Of a stretch of 64,000 nt of DNA, positions 59,977-64,000 are shown piece by piece. Position 1 is the stretch's first letter, and every line of letters starts with the position of its first letter. Position numbers and translations under genes: made by a program. Under the pieces are notes generated by a model. That model was not told where the DNA came from. It ran no database searches and saw nothing but the letters and a program-made list of their open reading frames with translations. Source of the stretch: Spirometra erinaceieuropaei (taxonomy: Eukaryota > Platyhelminthes > Cestoda > Diphyllobothriidea > Diphyllobothriidae); contig CACRXP010000147.1 in the NCBI GenBank assembly GCA_902702965.1, positions 658,961-722,960 of the forward strand, given 5' to 3'.

Positions 59977-60163
59977 GTGAATAATTTCAGAAATTAATCA
60001 GTGCAGAACTTGGAGTTAAATCTCCGGGACATGACTTTTTAGGGTCAGAACCGAAATTTCAATGAACATTTGAGTCGAAGACAATCAACTACTGTGGAAT
60101 AACCACGTAATGCCCATTCTACAAACAAGTAGTACTACGAGTAGTATGAATTCCATATGGTAA

Positions 60164-60384
60164 NNNNNNNNNNNNNNNNNNNNNNNNNNNNNNNNNNNNN
60201 NNNNNNNNNNNNNNNNNNNNNNNNNNNNNNNNNNNNNNNNNNNNNNNNNNNNNNNNNNNNNNNNNNNNNNNNNNNNNNNNNNNNNNNNNNNNNNNNNNNN
60301 NNNNNNNNNNNNNNNNNNNNNNNNNNNNNNNNNNNNNNNNNNNNNNNNNNNNNNNNNNNNNNNNNNNNNNNNNNNNNNNNNNNN
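60164..60384. other. assembly gap
   Basis: This is a run of 221 N. It lies between two identical 159-base blocks. Confidence 0.99.
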
Positions 60385-60543
60385 TATACCGTACTCCCGA
60401 CCTAGATACTTGCTAAAAGCCCAGACACGTGTTTCGCCGATATTCTGCCGCTGCGTGACACAGCTGCGAGGGGTTCGGCTCTTCAGTGGGACCCCCAGCG
60501 TTCTCTAGCGGTTTCCGGTATATGAACTCCAGAGAATAATCAG
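60385..60543 (-). repeat. HHR1 repeat, second identical copy at the gap edge
   Basis: Identical to 59818-59976. Sequence after the copy diverges at once (AAATCGAAATATG against GTGAATAATTTC). Confidence 0.85.
60412..60499 (-). ncRNA. type I hammerhead ribozyme, second identical copy
   Basis: Same sequence and structure as 59845-59932, offset by 567 bases. If the assembly is right, the window has two potential ribozymes in the same orientation, as expected for processing of a multimeric transcript. Confidence 0.65.
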
Positions 60544-61129
60544 AAATCGAAATATGACTTGGATATATAGTACAGTTGAAATATGCCATTGAAGGCGCCC
60601 CTCTGACAGTGTTCCACGGACATCATGCAGACTATTCTGTGCACAAAAACAGACCAGGAAAAGTGAACTTAGCGTTGACAACCAGTTTGGTGGACAAAGC
60701 AAGTTTTTCCGTGTGTTATCTCGCCCACTTAATAAAGGGCTTTAGCCAAAAAATGTGCAATTATGCCATTGTTTAGACTAAGAGTTTGTCTAACAGTGAT
60801 GAAAGAACTAGTTGACTATGCAGTTTCCTCAAACCTGTATGATCGTCACAATGACTACTGTTGATATTAGCATTATATCTGTTGCTGCTCCTGTAACTAA
60901 ACCGTATGCAGTAATAAAGAGTAGTGTTTTAGCTTCATGTTTGTTACGTTTATTTGGTTATAACTTCCTGCCTATCTGGGAAGGCATGTCAAACACTCTA
61001 ACTTCAGATCCGCCTACTGAAGGATATTGTTGCTGTTTCGTTTTTTAAATATTAAGTCATTCAAATTAAAGTTCTGCGACCGCCGCAATAAGACTGCCAC
61101 ACAAATGCCGGTTCCCTTGATGCTGCCGG

Positions 61130-61320
61130 CAAGACAACGTGCCCGTGGCCCAGTGTTTAGCGGCGTTGGACTTCTTACTAACAGGTTGCGAGTTCGAGCC
61201 TGGGGTGTTCTTCACTTCGGGATTGGGTACGACTGGCTGACGACGGCTAACAAGCCAGAAATAGTCACTCCAGTCTCCCTTGTCTCTGTCGGTAATACCA
61301 TTCTGCATATGTCGAAGTAA
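61130..61320 (+). repeat. tRNA-derived SINE S1, best copy
   Basis: Head: GTGGCCCAGTGTTTAGCGGC (A-box-like), TTGGACTTCTTACTAACAGG, and GGTTGCGAGTTCGAGCC (B box). Tail: GGGATTGGGTACGACTGGCT, GACGACGGCTAACAAGCC, AGAAATAGTCACTCCAG, then TCTGTCGGTAATACCATTCT. It is probably transcribed by pol III when new. No poly-A is obvious at the end. Confidence 0.72.
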
Positions 61321-61934
61321 ATATATTGTTAGCCAAAACAGCCCACATTTACTCAAAAGCTGCTTGAACTAAGAGTGTTGCTGCGCCCCTTCGTGGCTTT
61401 GTTGGAACCAATGAAACAATGCCAAAAATTGTCTTTACTCATAAGCCCACTGGTTAACTTACAGAACTCAATGGAACACCATACGGGGATGGAGGGATCG
61501 TACTCTTCATTTTAAGAGTAAATCAGGGTTTTATCAAGTAAAATAGGGCCACAACCTGTTACAACTGGTGAGACGATGAACCATAAATAGTAAATTTAGG
61601 CCCCAGTATGTAACCCAATCATTTTGGGCCAGGTGATGAAAGTATGCCGCAATTAAGAAGGTCCTATTGCTTTAAGGCAAAACTGGCCGGCAAAACACGC
61701 GCAAACGTTGAGATAGCAAAGGTTGCCAACTTCAATAACCCTGTTTTTAACTGCAATCGTTATTCTTTGGTCAGAATTTCACCAAAGTTCCCGTGAATTT
61801 GAATGAACCAGGTCGTTAAGACGCATCTCGTTTTCAGTAAAAGGACCCTAAGTCTCCGTTAAGCAACAAAAATCATGTAATGTCTCAACATAAAATTCCT
61901 CGAAGCTTGTGTATGCGAGCAAGACCATACTCAC

Positions 61935-62063
61935 TCCTCTGAGATTTCCTAAGCTGTGGCTTAAGATGAAGATTGCAACACCGAATGGGAGGTCGATAGG
62001 TTTATTCACTGACCGTTCAATGATACCCACGCGTTCGACTATTACGGACATTCTCCGCTCGAT
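61935..62063 (-). CDS. possible minus-strand exon with a hydrophobic segment
   Basis: On the minus strand, a T-run acceptor (TTTTTTTAAAGAGTAG) and the donor GTGAGT bound 129 bases, phase 0 to phase 0. It reads IERRMSVIVERVGIIERSVN, then KPIDLPFGVAIFILSHSLGN and LRG. The second half could be a membrane helix. A loose likeness to the FG...L..S.G...G helix of aquaporins was noted but is too short to name. Confidence 0.25.
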
Positions 62064-63234
62064 CTACTCTTTAAAAAAACCATCACGCGACCATCCGCAA
62101 TATCGCTCCACTAGAAAAGTGGAAGGGATTTTGAAAAAGTCATGCAAATGGATTGTTTTAAAACAAGTTTTCGGTTGAAAGTACGATATTTTACAGGCAA
62201 ACTGGTAACGACCTATTCGACGTACACAAAGGAATTAATTGAACGACATCCTAAGACTTCTTATGCATCTGTGGCGACCTCTAGTTACCACGCACAAGTT
62301 GAGATTCCTGTTTCTACTTAAAACCCAAACAGTCCTGTCATAAAGTGACGCGATTTTGCCCGTTCAACCGGGTCAAACAGATTGACCACTCCACATTCAA
62401 GTTTAAGCATTTGATACCTGCACTGGTCGTAAAATCCTCGACCCCATCCGACACTGGGTCATGCCTCAGCTGCTGTGATGTTTCATATTTAAAAAATTGA
62501 TCTTTTAATTGCCTGCCCTGTTGCGATCGAGCTTTTTAGGGAAGTTTTCACGATAAGTGCAAGAACTTTTTGATTGATCATGTTCTTCATGCGATAGGTT
62601 TCTGGGCACCCATATCTTATAACGTGGAAAAAATGCTACGTGGTCTTCCATACGAAACGATTTATTCCTTATTCCCTTTGGTTTCGTATATTATTGTATG
62701 ATGGCATCGTGGTATTAAAACGGGATATTATTCCACACACTGCTTGTGAGCCTTTATGCGCTGGTGGAGTTTATCCATTCGGTCAACTTGTGGGACAGGT
62801 TAAGTGCATTTGATTTTTTCATAGATCTCTAGTTTAGAAAACTCTTAAGCGGATACATAGCGACGTGGATGTTTATATTTAGCTTGACTTCAGTCGTCAG
62901 GTATCTAGTACCCAACGACAATCCCCAAGATTAAAAGTTTGAAACTGCATTCAGCCGATTGAGGCGTAAAATAGTTCCATCATGGTGGCTATGTTCAAGA
63001 GGACTCAAAGTCATGTGAAATGACATTCACCGGCGAGGCATACTCCTCGTAGCTAACGCGACCAGAATTCAACTCTCAAGCCGCTTGAACGTGGGCTAGG
63101 GTACGGTTGGCGGCCGATGGTAAATGAGCAAGATACAAAAACTAACAACTCAACATACCTTTGTCCGCACACACAGAGTCCCTCAGAAACATTTCTTACC
63201 TTAAAAATCGGGTAGGACCGACTTATCTGGACGT

Positions 63235-63385
63235 CCAGTGAAATAAGGGTAAGGTTTGAGTTTAGGTTTGAGGTTAGGGATTAGGCTCAAAGATAGATTT
63301 CAAGTTAACGGTAAGTAAGTCAAGATCAGGTTTAGGGTTAAGATATGGGCTAGTGTTTACCGCATAATTGGGGTTTGGGTCCAGA
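63235..63385. repeat. degenerate TTAGGG-type tract
   Basis: GGTTTGAGTTTAGGTTTGAG, GTTAGGGATTAGGC and GGTTTAGGGTTAAG form an interrupted G-rich tract of telomere type on the plus strand. Confidence 0.65.
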
Positions 63386-63663
63386 TCAGATAAATGGTTC
63401 AGTTTAATATTAAAGTAGGCGGGTTAACTCATGAGAGGCCAACCGAGTAAAATGCTGAATATATGCAGATACAGTATCAACCTGCATATTCCATAGCGTT
63501 CCATCTTGAAAGAGTGTTAGACCATCGAACAAGTGAGCCTAACATTTGACAAACAAACCTGTTATCCCTCAGTTCATGCTCAGTTGACTTCTGTTTTTTT
63601 GTTTTCCAACCCCGGATACAACTGTCAGTCATCAGTTGTTAATCAGATCTCGTAAGCACATAA

Positions 63664-64000
63664 AATAGGTGGACAAGCTCATGAAATGTCAAATGAAATT
63701 CGGAAATACGTTTTCGTTTCGAACAGACCAATTAAGATGGGTTGTAGAGCTAATCATTATGCAGCATGATTTTATAATAATTTACTCACCTCAGGATGCC
63801 GACTTTCGAACTAACCTCTTTGCGTTCATGTACTCTGTGAAAAATGATTACTTCAGTAGCACGAATTTTCCCCGTTAATTTTCGATGCCCCTAAGGATTC
63901 AATTAAATTTCACGGACGGCATGCCTAAAAATATTTATTCTTTTGCTAGCTCAGTAGAAAATTACTTCCTCGAATTATATACACAAAAGAAGGGCATAAT
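63664..64000. mobile_element. TA-flanked MITE, mariner-like family M1, copy 4 (cut by window end)
   Basis: AGGTGGACAAGCTCATGAAA, GAAATACGTTTTCGTTTCG, TTTTATAATAATTTACTCAC, CTCAGGATGCCGACTTTCG and GATTCAATTAAATTTCACGG follow the left half of copies 1-3 in order. The right end lies beyond the window. A separate scrap of the same terminus (GCGGGTTAACTCATGAGAGG) is at 63419. Confidence 0.68.

Noticed and set aside
61130..61320. functional tRNA gene
   Set aside because: A and B boxes are present, but there is no clean cloverleaf with a paired acceptor stem, and the same unit with the same tail recurs, so it is a SINE.
1..64000. CRISPR arrays, bacterial operons, phage or plasmid functions
   Set aside because: No regularly spaced repeats of that type and no prokaryotic gene organisation; the sequence is clearly eukaryotic.

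Overview
This is eukaryotic, AT-rich, intron-bearing genomic sequence with two assembly gaps (N runs at 13122-13276 and 60164-60384). There are no operons, ribosome-binding sites or long intact genes. The repeat content points to a parasitic flatworm, most likely a tapeworm. That inference rests on many Penelope-like retroelements with GIY-YIG endonucleases, a non-LTR reverse transcriptase tail with C2H2-like zinc-finger remnants, tRNA-derived SINEs and degenerate TTAGGG-type tracts. The species cannot be fixed from sequence alone.

Layout. 1-2 kb is featureless. 2.0-2.7 kb is a broken Penelope-like element (PLE) end on the minus strand. 3.2-9.1 kb holds a series of short open segments bounded by splice-like signals whose phases agree, so they are probably exons of one plus-strand gene for a secreted or membrane protein of unknown family. 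9.8-12 kb has an inverted PLE-end-like repeat, a TA-flanked MITE and a decayed hammerhead repeat. 14.6-19.3 kb is rich in PLE fragments from two lineages. 21-26.5 kb has another MITE, a trinucleotide array and isolated MITE ends. 28-32.3 kb has two candidate exons, a MITE and SINEs. 33.8-38.5 kb has an 8-bp-duplication MITE, a third and a fourth PLE lineage and two copies of a PLE terminal repeat with ribozyme-like motifs. 39.3-42.5 kb is a pile-up of PLE, MITE, non-LTR tail and MITE. 46-58 kb has scattered SINEs, MITEs, telomere-like tracts and one candidate first exon. 58.5-60.6 kb is a palindromic repeat cluster followed by an inverted PLE end and a 159-base repeat present identically on both sides of the second gap. 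61-64 kb has a SINE, a candidate minus-strand exon, a telomere-like tract and a MITE cut by the window edge.

The most interesting signal is on the minus strand of the 159-base repeat at about 59.85 and 60.41 kb. It has every base of a type I hammerhead ribozyme core, with compatible helices I, II and III. Decayed relatives lie at 11.8, 16.4, 35.7 and 35.9 kb, the last two just downstream of a PLE endonuclease. A second motif type, CTGATGA followed by a hairpin and GAAACGTC, marks the PLE terminal repeats.

Host genes are represented only by candidate exons. Almost everything else recognisable is decayed mobile DNA. All exon calls rest on open frame plus splice signals, with no homology search or transcript evidence.
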